Shown here in pieces: positions 26,178-33,810 of a stretch of 64,000 bases of DNA; the first letter of the stretch is position 1, and the number at the start of each line of letters is the position of its first letter. A program made the position numbers and the translations under genes. Where the stretch lies: positions 4,278,001-4,342,000 of the forward strand of contig NZ_VFPO01000001.1 of assembly GCF_006716765.1 (NCBI RefSeq), written 5' to 3'. This DNA comes from Actinomadura hallensis. GTDB taxonomy: Bacteria; Actinomycetota; Actinomycetes; Streptosporangiales; Streptosporangiaceae. The notes beneath the pieces were generated by a model that made no database searches, was not told the origin of the DNA, and worked only from the letters and a program-made list of their open reading frames with translations.

Positions 26178-26786
26178 TCACAGGCCGGGGGCGTCCCAGA
26201 GGGGGAACCACCGGGCCGTGTCGGGCTCGACCGGCAGCCGGTCCGCGAGCGCGTCGCGGACGCGCGTCTCCACCGCGTTGTTGCGGCGGCGCGCTCCCGG
26301 GGCGCCGGGTGAGGCCGGGCCGGCGGCCGGGGCGAACGGGTAGAACGTGCCGCGGCCGGGCGAGTGGACCAGCAGGAGCCGCTGCGGCCCGTCGCCCCTG
26401 CGGAAGCCGGTCACCGTGCACAGCAGGTACGGCCCGTACCCGGCCGCGGTCAGCGTGGCGTTCACCATGTGCAGGTCGGCGACGAGCCGCTGGTAGGCGC
26501 CGGGCGGGCGGGTGACGTGGACCCAGCCCCAGCCGTGGGGGCCCGCGCTGAGGCCCGTCTCGCGGCCGGGGTCGCCGCGCAGCAGCCGGGCGACGTCCCG
26601 CTGCGCCCGGTCGAACGCGCCGAACGGTCCGCCCTCGACGAGGCGGTGGCAGACGGCGCCGGAGCCGTCCGGGGCGAACCCCGTCGCCGCCTCCAGTTCG
26701 GGCGCGGCGGCGGGCAGGTCGAAGAGCCGGTCGAGGTCCGGCATGCCGGGGACGTGACGGCCGAGCAGCCCGTCCAGGACGCCCAC
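26178..26786 (-). CDS. Second PspA-associated protein, PspAB-like
   Basis: A 202-residue paralogue of the protein at 27853-28422. Shared landmarks are the start GVLDGLLGR, PDLDRLFDL, ELEAATGFAPDGSG, the ADLHMVNATL helix, GTFYPFAP and the terminal ARWFPLWDAPGL. It is more diverged than the first copy, with a Pro/Gly/Arg-rich insertion before the C-terminus. The GTG start lies one base past the stop of the second htpX. The family accompanies PspA and HtpX in actinobacteria; its biochemical role is not known to me. Confidence 0.85.
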   Translation of the reverse strand: MGVLDGLLGRHVPGMPDLDRLFDLPAAAPELEAATGFAPDGSGAVCHRLVEGGPFGAFDRAQRDVARLLRGDPGRETGLSAGPHGWGWVHVTRPPGAYQRLVADLHMVNATLTAAGYGPYLLCTVTGFRRGDGPQRLLLVHSPGRGTFYPFAPAAGPASPGAPGARRRNNAVETRVRDALADRLPVEPDTARWFPLWDAPGL

Positions 26787-26787
26787 G

Positions 26788-27705
26788 TCAGCCCCCGCTC
26801 GCGAGCCGCCAGGAGAGGGCCGACAGCCGCTCCCTGCGCCGCTCCAGCGGCGGGTGGCTGGACAGCAGGCCGCTCGCGCCGCGTCCCCGCGCCCCCACCA
26901 CGCACAGGGCGCTGACGGGGCGCAGGGCCCGCAGGTCGTCCCGGGACGCGCCCCGCACGCCATCGGAGATCTTGCCGAGGGCGGACGCGAGGTCCGAGGG
27001 GCGGCCGGTCAGCAGCGCCCCCGTCGAGTCGGCGCACAGCTCCCGGTGCCGCGACAGGGCGAGCCCGACCAGCGTGCCGACGCCGTAGAGCACCGCCGCC
27101 GCCGCGCCGAGCGGCAGCAGGAGGACCCCCGCCGCCATGGCCGCCGCGCGCCCGGCGCCGTACCTGTTCCATCCGGTGATGAGGCCCGTCCACCAGCGGA
27201 GGAAGAGCCCGGCGCACAGGCCGGGGAACGAGGCCACCGCGCCGACGAGCACGTCGCGGTTGGCGACGTGCGCGGTCTCGTGGGCGAGGACGGCGGCGAT
27301 CTCGGCGGGGTCGAGGCGCGACCGCAGCCCGGCGGTGACGCAGACGACCGCCGAGCCGGGACCCGACCCGGCGGCGAACGCGTTGGGCGTGTCGAGGGAG
27401 GAGACCGCGAGCCGCGGCTTGGGGAGGCCCGACGACATGCACAGCCGGTCGAGGACGGCGTGCAGCTCGGGCTCCTCGTCGGGCGTCACGGGGCGGCCGC
27501 CCATCGCGTAGAGGGCCAGGCGGTCGGAGGCGCGGGCCGAGACGACCGCGAGGAGGGCCGCGGCGGCCGCCGCGATCGCGCCCCAGACCGGGCCGGCGAG
27601 GAACGCGGGCAGCACGGCGGCCGCGTACACCAGCGCGACCAGGACCGCCGTGGCGAGCATCCGCCAGGTCAGCCCCGCGTCGGGAGCGTCACGGGAGGGC
27701 GCCAT
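26788..27705 (-). CDS. Second HtpX-like membrane metalloprotease
   Basis: M48B protease of 305 residues with two N-terminal helices, the zinc motif HETAHVANRD, two further helices, and the downstream ligand in SRHRELCADSTGALL. It is a diverged copy of the htpX at 28426-29340 (HEMAHIAHRD there). Metal ligands are kept, so it should be active. A TAnnnT box just before its ATG suggests a separate, leaderless transcript rather than read-through from the psp operon. Confidence 0.9.
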   Translation of the reverse strand: MAPSRDAPDAGLTWRMLATAVLVALVYAAAVLPAFLAGPVWGAIAAAAAALLAVVSARASDRLALYAMGGRPVTPDEEPELHAVLDRLCMSSGLPKPRLAVSSLDTPNAFAAGSGPGSAVVCVTAGLRSRLDPAEIAAVLAHETAHVANRDVLVGAVASFPGLCAGLFLRWWTGLITGWNRYGAGRAAAMAAGVLLLPLGAAAAVLYGVGTLVGLALSRHRELCADSTGALLTGRPSDLASALGKISDGVRGASRDDLRALRPVSALCVVGARGRGASGLLSSHPPLERRRERLSALSWRLASGG

Positions 27706-27711
27706 GGTCCG

Positions 27712-27717
27712 ACGTTA
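27712..27717 (-). promoter_or_regulatory. -10 element (TAACGT) for the second htpX
   Basis: On the minus strand TAACGT lies 6 bases before the ATG at 27705, a leaderless arrangement independent of the upstream psp operon. Confidence 0.55.
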
Positions 27718-27852
27718 GACGGGCCGCGCGCGCCGTTCAGCGTCCTATGCCACAGAAGGCGGGCACGGCCCGATCACGGTCGGCGATCACTCGCCGGACC
27801 GGCGGAGACGCCAGCCCGGGGCCGGTCACCGACCGGGGCGGGGCAGGCGAGG

Positions 27853-28422
27853 TCACAGGCCGGGGGCGCCCCAGACGGGGAACCAGCGGCCGAGGTCCTT
27901 CTCGAAGGGCAGGTCGGCGCCGACCGCGCCGCGGACCTGGAGTTCCAGGGCGTTGTCCCGCTTGCCGCCGGGGAGGGGAGCGAACGGGTAGAACGTGCCG
28001 CGCTTGTAGAGGTAGACGAGGGCGAGGCGCCGGCCGCCGGGATCCTGGAAGGCGACCAGGGAGACCAGCAGGTGCGGGCCGAAGCCGTTCGCCTCCAGGG
28101 TCGCGTTGACCGCGTGGAGGTCGGTGACGAGGTCGGGCAGCGCCGCGGGCTCGTGCTTGGCGAGGATCCACGTGTAGCCGTACTCGTCCTCACTGACCTC
28201 GACCTTGGGGCCCTCGTCGGCGTCCAGGAGCTCCTGGACGTCGCGCTGCAGCCGCGCGAAGGCGCCGCCCTCGGCCGCGCGGAAGCACACCGAGCCGAGG
28301 CCGGTGGGGGTGAAACCCGTCGCGGCCTCCAGCGTGAGCGCGGCCGTCGACAGCGCGAACAGCCGGTCGAGATCGGGCTTGACCGGCTTGGAGCGGCCGA
28401 GCAGCGTGTCCAGGAAACCCAC
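27853..28422 (-). CDS. PspA-associated protein PspAB
   Basis: A 189-residue soluble-looking protein, with no signal or membrane segment. It begins GFLDTLLGRSKP and ends RWFPVWGAPGL. The GTG start lies three bases after the htpX stop, so it is co-translated with htpX. Family naming (PspAB) follows the conserved actinobacterial order pspA-pspAA-htpX-pspAB as I remember it; no catalytic motif is evident. Confidence 0.85.
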   Translation of the reverse strand: MGFLDTLLGRSKPVKPDLDRLFALSTAALTLEAATGFTPTGLGSVCFRAAEGGAFARLQRDVQELLDADEGPKVEVSEDEYGYTWILAKHEPAALPDLVTDLHAVNATLEANGFGPHLLVSLVAFQDPGGRRLALVYLYKRGTFYPFAPLPGGKRDNALELQVRGAVGADLPFEKDLGRWFPVWGAPGL

Positions 28423-28425
28423 CGA

Positions 28426-29340
28426 TCACACTCCCCTGCTGAGCTGGTCGGAGATCTTCGAGAGCTGGGCCAGCCGCTTCTCCAGCGGCGGGTGCGTGGA
28501 GAACAGGTTCGCGATGCTGAAGCCCCTGCCGAACGCGGGGGTGAAGAAGAACGCGTTGAACGCCTGCGCGGACCGCAGGTCCTGCGTCGGAATCCGCGCG
28601 ATCTCCCCGGTGACCTTGGTCAGCGCGCTGGCCAGCGCCGACGGGCGCCCGGTCAGCAGCGCGGCGGCCCGGTCGGCCGACAGCTCGCGGTAGCGCGACA
28701 GCGCCCGGGTGAGCAGGAAGCTGATGGCGTAGGCCAGGGCGCTCGCGGCCACCACGGCGAGCAGGATCAGCCCGGTGTTCTGGTCCCTGCTGCGGCCGAA
28801 GCCGCCCCACAGCCCGAAGTGGAGGCCGAAGCGGGTGATCAGCCCCGCGCAGATGCCGAGGAACGACGCGATCGTCATGACCGCGACGTCGCGGTGCGCG
28901 ATGTGCGCCATCTCGTGCGCGAGGACGCTCTCCAGCTCCACCGGGTCGAGCCGGCGCAGCAGCCCCGTGGTGACGCAGACGACGGAGTTCTTCTGGTTGC
29001 GGCCGGTGGCGAACGCGTTCGGCACGTCGGTGTCGGCGATCGCGACCTTCGGCTTCGGGGTGTCCGACATGGCGCAGATGCGGTCGACGACGCCGTGCAG
29101 CTCGGGCGCCTCCTGCCGGGAGACGATGCGGCCGTTCATGGCGAACAGCGTCATCCGGTCGGAGAAGAAGTACTGCGCGAGCAGGAACAGGCCCGCGACC
29201 ACCAGCGCGACGACGGCCCATTCGGGCACGAAGACGAAGAACGCCCCGACGAAGACGACGTACACCAGCCCCAACAGGAACATCGTCACGAGCATGCGCG
29301 ACGTGAGCCCCCTGTCGGAGGCGTAGCGCGTTCTGGCCAT
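28426..29340 (-). CDS. htpX: HtpX membrane metalloprotease of the psp operon
   Basis: Heat-shock-type M48B protease degrading damaged membrane proteins, 304 residues. It has two N-terminal helices, the zinc motif HEMAHIAHRD, two helices after it, and the third ligand region in SRYRELSADRAAALL. The ATG (MARTRYA) follows GGGGGTGG. It lies between pspAA and pspAB, a standard envelope-stress arrangement in actinobacteria. Confidence 0.95.
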   Translation of the reverse strand: MARTRYASDRGLTSRMLVTMFLLGLVYVVFVGAFFVFVPEWAVVALVVAGLFLLAQYFFSDRMTLFAMNGRIVSRQEAPELHGVVDRICAMSDTPKPKVAIADTDVPNAFATGRNQKNSVVCVTTGLLRRLDPVELESVLAHEMAHIAHRDVAVMTIASFLGICAGLITRFGLHFGLWGGFGRSRDQNTGLILLAVVAASALAYAISFLLTRALSRYRELSADRAAALLTGRPSALASALTKVTGEIARIPTQDLRSAQAFNAFFFTPAFGRGFSIANLFSTHPPLEKRLAQLSKISDQLSRGV

Positions 29341-29365
29341 GCGGCCACCCCCCTGTGGTTCCCCG

Positions 29366-29383
29366 GTCAAGTGTTCAATTGAC
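29366..29383. promoter_or_regulatory. Inverted repeat before htpX
   Basis: GTCAA (29366-29370) and TTGAC (29379-29383) flank 8 bases, in an AT-rich island between pspAA and htpX. It may mark an internal promoter or operator; no clear -10 is paired with it. Confidence 0.35.
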
Positions 29384-29472
29384 ATAACGCCCAGAACGCC
29401 CGTTTTGTGCCTGACCGTCGTGTCGGCCGGGCGCTCCGGGCCCTGGGGAACCGCAGTGAGGGGCGGCGCGCG

Positions 29473-29751
29473 TCAGTCGGGGATCAGGCCCTCGTCCCCC
29501 AGCATGGACCGCACCTCGTCGATGTGCGCGTCCGCCGGGGGGAGGATCAGATCGGACGGCTCCAGGCTGTCGGGCGGGAGGGGCTTGCCCACCTTGCGGA
29601 CGTTCTCCAGCAGGGCGTGCAGCGCGGAGCGGAAGGCCGTCTCGTCGCCCGACTCGATCGCCGACTCCAGCTCGTCGTCGAGCGCGTTGAGGGAGGACAG
29701 GTCCTCCTCGGCCACGTCCAGCTGACCCTCGCCCATCAGGCGGACGATCAC
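29473..29751 (-). CDS. PspA-associated protein PspAA
   Basis: A 92-residue acidic protein (IVRLMGEGQLDV at the start, many Asp/Glu/Leu) without membrane segments. The GTG start overlaps the pspA stop by four bases (GTGA), so its synthesis is coupled to PspA. It belongs to the small PspAA family always found behind actinobacterial pspA; a direct partner role for PspA is inferred from that. Confidence 0.85.
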   Translation of the reverse strand: MIVRLMGEGQLDVAEEDLSSLNALDDELESAIESGDETAFRSALHALLENVRKVGKPLPPDSLEPSDLILPPADAHIDEVRSMLGDEGLIPD

Positions 29752-30551
29752 TGGGCACCCCCGGGGTTCTGCGGCCACTGGGCCTGCTGGGGGTTCTCCT
29801 GCTGGTGCGGCTGGGCGGTCGGCGTGCCCTGGTTCAGCTCCTTCGGCGCGGGGCCCTGGCCGAGCTCGGCCTTGAGCCGCTCGAGCTCCATGTCGACCCC
29901 GGGCCCGGCGCCCATCCGGTCGAGCTCCGCCTGGATGTCGTCCTTCGGACCGGAGAAGTCCTCGAGGGCGCCGGACGCCAGCAGCTCGTCGATCGCGCCG
30001 GCGCGGGCCTTCATCGTGTCGGTCTTCTCCTCGGCGCGCTGGATCGCCAGGCCGACGTCGCCCATCTCCTCGGAGATGCCGGAGAACGCCTCGTTGATCT
30101 TGGTCTGGGCCTCGGCGGCCGTGTAGGTCGCCTTGATGGTCTCCTTGCGGGTGCGGAAGGAGTCGACCTTCGCCTGCAGCCGCTGGGAGGCGAGGGTGAG
30201 CTTCTCCTCCTCGGCCTGCAGCTGCTGGTACTGGCCGCGCAGGTCGTTCAGCTGGCTCTCCAGCCCGGACCGGCGGGTCAGGGCCTCGCGGGCGAGGTCC
30301 TCCCGGCCGACCTGCAACGCCTTCTTGCCCTGCTCGGTCAGCTTGTTCTGCTGCTGCTCGAGCTGGTTGATCTGCAGCTCGAGGCGCTTGCGCGAGGTGG
30401 CGACGTCGGCGACCCCCCGTCGGACCTTCTGCAGCATCTCCAGCTGGCGCTGGTAGGAGTAGTCGAGGGTCTCGCGAGGATCCTCGGCCCGGTCCAGAGC
30501 CTTGTTGGCCTTGGCCCTGAAGATCATCGACATTCTTTTCATCACGCTCAT
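29748..30551 (-). CDS. pspA: Phage shock protein A (PspA/IM30/Vipp1 family)
   Basis: Membrane-remodelling coiled-coil protein (267 residues) that coats stressed cytoplasmic membrane. The N-terminal amphipathic helix (MSMIFRAKANKALDRAED) is followed by long Glu/Gln/Leu-rich coiled coils to about residue 190. A Pro/Gln-rich C-terminal tail of about 40 residues is longer than in E. coli PspA. No pspBC or pspF homologue is present; the partners here are pspAA, htpX and pspAB. No clear promoter was found in the 133 bases between it and the divergent DUF3043 gene. Confidence 0.95.
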   Translation of the reverse strand: MSVMKRMSMIFRAKANKALDRAEDPRETLDYSYQRQLEMLQKVRRGVADVATSRKRLELQINQLEQQQNKLTEQGKKALQVGREDLAREALTRRSGLESQLNDLRGQYQQLQAEEEKLTLASQRLQAKVDSFRTRKETIKATYTAAEAQTKINEAFSGISEEMGDVGLAIQRAEEKTDTMKARAGAIDELLASGALEDFSGPKDDIQAELDRMGAGPGVDMELERLKAELGQGPAPKELNQGTPTAQPHQQENPQQAQWPQNPGGAQ

Positions 30552-30672
30552 CGCGCGGCGCCGGTCCCTTCGTGCTGTCGCCTCAGATGTGAACTGGGCT
30601 CAATGACCACTGCTGGGGTTCTTATCACCCTACGCGTTAACGCGCGAGGCAGCCACGATGTTCGCAGCCCGG

Positions 30673-30678
30673 TAGGCT
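30673..30678 (+). promoter_or_regulatory. -10 element (TAGGCT), leaderless arrangement
   Basis: TAGGCT lies 6 bases before the GTG at 30685. Confidence 0.55.
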
Positions 30679-30684
30679 GATCCC

Positions 30685-31260
30685 GTGTTCAAGCGTCGTA
30701 CCCCTGAGGCCCCGCCGAATCCTCCTCAGGTAGTAAAGCCGGGAGGCAAGGGACGTCCCACCCCGAAGCGACGGGACGTCGAGAAGCGGCGGCGGCAGCC
30801 GATCACCGCCCCCGCCAACCGCAGGGAGGCCTACAAGAGGCTGCGGGAGAAGCAGGCCGCCGAGCGCGCCAGGATCCGCGCCGGCATGGCCAGGGGCGAG
30901 GAGGAGCACCTGCTCAAGCGGGACAGGGGCCCGGTGCGCAGGCTCGCCCGCGACTACGTCGACGCGCGGCGCACCGTGGGCTCCTACCTGATGTACGCGA
31001 TGTTCGCCATCGTGCTGCTGAGCATGCTGCCGATCCCGATCGCGCGGCTGCTGGTGCTCTTCGCGCCCCCGGTGCTGCTCCTCGTGGTCTTCGCCGAGGG
31101 CATCATGCTGAGCCGCGGCATCAAGAAGCTGGCCGCCGAGCGGTTCCCGAACGAGGACCGCAGCGGCGTGGGAATGTACGCGGCGATGCGCGCCATGCAG
31201 ATCCGGCGGCTGCGCATCCCGAACCCCCAGGTCAACATCGGGGACAAGGACAAGGTCTGA
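30685..31260 (+). CDS. DUF3043 membrane protein
   Basis: A 191-residue protein of the actinobacterial DUF3043 family. A very basic, proline-containing N-terminus (about 90 residues, many Lys/Arg) precedes two membrane helices (LMYAMFAIVLLSML and LLVLFAPPVLLLVVFAEGIML). The family's C-terminal MYAAMRAMQIRRLRIPNP segment follows. The function is unknown. A leaderless start fits the TAGGCT just upstream. It diverges from pspA, as in related genomes. Confidence 0.88.
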   Translation: MFKRRTPEAPPNPPQVVKPGGKGRPTPKRRDVEKRRRQPITAPANRREAYKRLREKQAAERARIRAGMARGEEEHLLKRDRGPVRRLARDYVDARRTVGSYLMYAMFAIVLLSMLPIPIARLLVLFAPPVLLLVVFAEGIMLSRGIKKLAAERFPNEDRSGVGMYAAMRAMQIRRLRIPNPQVNIGDKDKV

Positions 31261-31305
31261 CCCGCGGGCCGCGGCGCCGTCCGCATCCGGCCGCGGCCCG
31301 CCCCG

Positions 31306-31341
31306 CCGTCCGCCCGGCCGTCCGCCCCGCCGTCCGCCCGG
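31306..31341. repeat. Three tandem 12-bp units
   Basis: CCGTCCGCCCGG-type units at 31306-31317, 31318-31329 and 31330-31341, in the gap after the DUF3043 gene; copies 1 and 3 are identical. Confidence 0.6.
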
Positions 31342-31398
31342 TCGCTCGTCCGGTCCGGGGGCCGCTCCTCGCCGGGTGATCGGCGGTTCCCGGGCGGT

Positions 31399-31404
31399 TA
31401 GGGT
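31399..31404 (+). promoter_or_regulatory. -10 element (TAGGGT), leaderless arrangement
   Basis: TAGGGT lies 7 bases before the ATG at 31412. Confidence 0.5.
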
Positions 31405-31411
31405 CGGGATC

Positions 31412-32413
31412 ATGGAGTTCCGAAACCTGGGCCGGAGCGGTCTGAAGATCAGCGAGATCGCCTACGGCAACTGGCTCACCCACGGCTCCCAGGTCGAGGA
31501 GGACGCGGCGCACGCGTGCGTGCGCGCGGCCCTCGACGCGGGGATCACCACCTTCGACACCGCGGACGTCTACGCGGGCACGCGCGCCGAGGAGGTCCTC
31601 GGACGCGCGCTCAAGGGGCAGCGCCGCGAAGGGCTGGAGATCTTCACCAAGGTCTACTGGCCCACCGGTCCCGGCGTGAACGACCGGGGCCTGTCGCGCA
31701 AGCACATCATGGAGTCCGCGCACGCCTCGCTGCGGCGCCTCGGGACCGACTACGTGGACCTCTACCAGGCCCACCGGTTCGACTACGAGACCCCGCTCGA
31801 GGAGACGATGCGGGCGTTCGACGACCTCGTCCGGCAGGGCAAGGTCCTCTACGTCGGCGTCTCGGAGTGGCGGGCCGAGGAGATCGAGCGCGCCCTCAAG
31901 ATCGCCGACGAGATGGGGTTCGACCGGATCGTCTCCAACCAGCCGCAGTACTCGATGCTGTGGCGGGTCATCGAGGAGGAGGTCGTCCCGCTGTGCGAGC
32001 GCGAGGGCATCGGCCAGCTCGTCTGGTCCCCGATCGCGCAGGGCGTCCTCACCGGCAAGTACAAGCCGGGCGAGCCGCCGCCCGCGGGGACGCGCGCCAC
32101 CGACGACAAGGGCGGCGCCGACATGATCAAGCGCTTCCTGGACGACGACCTGCTGACGCGCGTGCAGAACCTCCGGCCGATCGCCGACGACCTCGGGCTC
32201 TCCATGGCCCAGCTGGCCATCGCCTGGACGCTGCAGAACCCCAACGTGTCCGCGGCGCTGGTGGGCGCCAGCCGCCCCGAGCAGGTCGCCGACAACGTCA
32301 AGGCCGCCGGGGTGAAGCTGGAGGAGGACGTGATGAAGAAGATCGACGACGTCCTCGGCCCCGTGGTCATCCGCGACCCCTCACTGACCCGCAGCCCGAG
32401 CAAGCGTCCCTGA
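31412..32413 (+). CDS. Aldo/keto reductase (KCNAB-like)
   Basis: NADPH-dependent oxidoreductase with a TIM-barrel fold, 333 residues. The catalytic tetrad is visible: Asp and Tyr in FDTADVYAG, Lys in EIFTKVYW, His in LYQAHRFD. The NADP-binding end is GASRPEQVADNV. It resembles the potassium-channel-beta-subunit-like bacterial AKR group (EFRNLGRSGLKISEI start). The physiological substrate is unknown; a carbonyl-detoxifying role is the usual guess. Confidence 0.92.
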   Translation: MEFRNLGRSGLKISEIAYGNWLTHGSQVEEDAAHACVRAALDAGITTFDTADVYAGTRAEEVLGRALKGQRREGLEIFTKVYWPTGPGVNDRGLSRKHIMESAHASLRRLGTDYVDLYQAHRFDYETPLEETMRAFDDLVRQGKVLYVGVSEWRAEEIERALKIADEMGFDRIVSNQPQYSMLWRVIEEEVVPLCEREGIGQLVWSPIAQGVLTGKYKPGEPPPAGTRATDDKGGADMIKRFLDDDLLTRVQNLRPIADDLGLSMAQLAIAWTLQNPNVSAALVGASRPEQVADNVKAAGVKLEEDVMKKIDDVLGPVVIRDPSLTRSPSKRP

Positions 32414-32463
32414 ACCACCGGCCGGGGCCCCGCCGGGCCCCGACTCCGACGGAAGCCGCCGAA

Positions 32464-32489
32464 GGCCGCGGAGCCGACGCTCCGCGGCC
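32464..32489. terminator. Bidirectional terminator
   Basis: A perfect 11-bp stem (32464-32474 with 32479-32489, loop CGAC) lies between the convergent aldo/keto reductase and small-protein genes. Confidence 0.75.
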
Positions 32490-32504
32490 CTCCCGGGCCT
32501 CCGC

Positions 32505-32564
32505 GTCACTCGGGATGCCGGAGGGTCACTCGGGATGCCGGAGGGTCACTCGGGATCCTGGAGG
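32505..32564. repeat. Triplicated 20-bp tail of the small-protein gene
   Basis: Three 20-base units (32505-32524, 32525-32544, 32545-32564). The third contains the last codons and stop of the 65-residue gene; the first two are identical to each other and differ from the third at two positions. Confidence 0.85.
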
Positions 32565-32743
32565 CTCATCTCGTAGACGAGCGTCTCGCCGTCCAGCAGG
32601 GCCACCTTGTCGACCTCGCCGGCGCGCAGCCCGCGCCAGTTCTCGCCCAGCCAGCTCTCCGCGTCCGCCTGGGTGGAGAAGGTCTCCTCCGACACACCGA
32701 CCGGGCGCCCGTCGGCCTTCTCCAAACGCCAGCTCCACGCCAT
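32546..32743 (-). CDS. Small uncharacterised protein
   Basis: A 65-residue acidic protein with four Trp residues (WSWRLEKADG, the helix ADAESWLGENW, and the strands KVALLDGETLVYEMSL). A good GGGAGG ribosome binding site stands 9 bases before the ATG. Similar small proteins are common in actinobacteria, but I know no function. The 3' end lies within a 20-bp tandem triplication. Confidence 0.75.
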   Translation of the reverse strand: MAWSWRLEKADGRPVGVSEETFSTQADAESWLGENWRGLRAGEVDKVALLDGETLVYEMSLQDPE

Positions 32744-32872
32744 CGCGTTCGACCTCCCTCGTCGCGGGTGAGACTAGCGGCTGCGCCGATCGCGGTTCAC
32801 GCGGTCGCGCGGTCGCGCCGGGCCCGTGTCACCGCCGGGCCGCGCGCCGGTGCGCGATCTCCGGCAGGCTCG

Positions 32873-33745
32873 TCAGGAGGCCGTCTCGATGGCGCGGCGC
32901 AGCGCGTCGGGGCTCCCGATCTCGTCCGCGCGGAGCGTGCGGCCGTTCACCTGCACGGTCGGCGTGCCCGGGATCCCGGACGAGATGTACTTTCGGCTGA
33001 CCGCCTTCACGCTCTCGGCGAAGCGCTGGTTCTCGACGCACGAGGTGAAGTCGCCGCCGGTGAGACCGAGTTTCGCGGCGTGGGAGAGCAGCTCCGCGGT
33101 GGAGTAGCCCGGCGTATCGAGGCTCGCCGGCTGGCCGGCGTACAGCGCGTCCTGGTAGGACAGCCACCGGGCGCCGTCGCCGACGCAGCGCAGCGCGGAC
33201 GCCGCCCTGAGCGAGTTGTCGTGCGCCGGCTGCCTGCTCTCGTTGAAGATCACCATCGGCCGGAACACGACCTTGGCGCGTCCCGCGACCGCCAGTTCCT
33301 TGAGCATGGGGTCGTGCATGCGGTCGAACTGGCCGCAGTGCGGGCAGGCGAAGTCCACGTAGATGTCGACGACGGGCGACTCGACGCCCGGCCTCGCCAT
33401 CGCCAGGGACCCGTCGCTCTGCGGCATCGCCTCCGCGCCCCCGGCGATCTTGCCGGCCGTCAGCTCGATCCCGCCGCCGGGGTCGCCGTCCGATTCCCGG
33501 CTGACCACGAAGCCGACGACGGCGCCGACCACCAGGAGCACGGCCAGTCCGCCCGCGGCCAGGACGATCGCCAGGACGGCGCCGGCGCCCCTCCCCTTGC
33601 CCGGCGGAGGCGGCGGCCCGTAGGGGCCGGGCGGGCCCGGCTGCCATCCGGGTCCTCCCGGCGGGCCGCCGGGAGGGGGTCCATAGGGCGGCTGCGCGCC
33701 CGGACCGGGCTGCCCCGGCCACGGCGCGTTGGGAGGATTGCCCAC
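32873..33745 (-). CDS. Membrane-anchored DsbA-like thioredoxin-fold protein
   Basis: A 290-residue protein with a cytoplasmic Pro/Gly-rich N-terminus (about 50 residues), one membrane helix (AVLAIVLAAGGLAVLLVVGAV), and an extracellular DsbA-type domain. The redox motif is CPHC in YVDFACPHCGQFD and the cis-proline lies in GIPGTPTVQVNG. It should introduce or isomerise disulfides in exported proteins. Two further Cys residues in the domain (ALRCVGD, TSCVEN) could form a structural disulfide. The GTG start follows AGGAGGCCCCG. Confidence 0.9.
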   Translation of the reverse strand: MGNPPNAPWPGQPGPGAQPPYGPPPGGPPGGPGWQPGPPGPYGPPPPPGKGRGAGAVLAIVLAAGGLAVLLVVGAVVGFVVSRESDGDPGGGIELTAGKIAGGAEAMPQSDGSLAMARPGVESPVVDIYVDFACPHCGQFDRMHDPMLKELAVAGRAKVVFRPMVIFNESRQPAHDNSLRAASALRCVGDGARWLSYQDALYAGQPASLDTPGYSTAELLSHAAKLGLTGGDFTSCVENQRFAESVKAVSRKYISSGIPGTPTVQVNGRTLRADEIGSPDALRRAIETAS

Positions 33746-33810
33746 CGGGGCCTCCTGCGGGTACGTCGGGATCGTTGTGAGGTGAGCGTAACCGTAGAGT
33801 TCCGGGCGGG

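Noticed and set aside
27814..27844. Hairpin between the first pspAB and the second htpX as a terminator
   Set aside because: The arms pair with several mismatches and no T tract follows; too weak to list as a feature.
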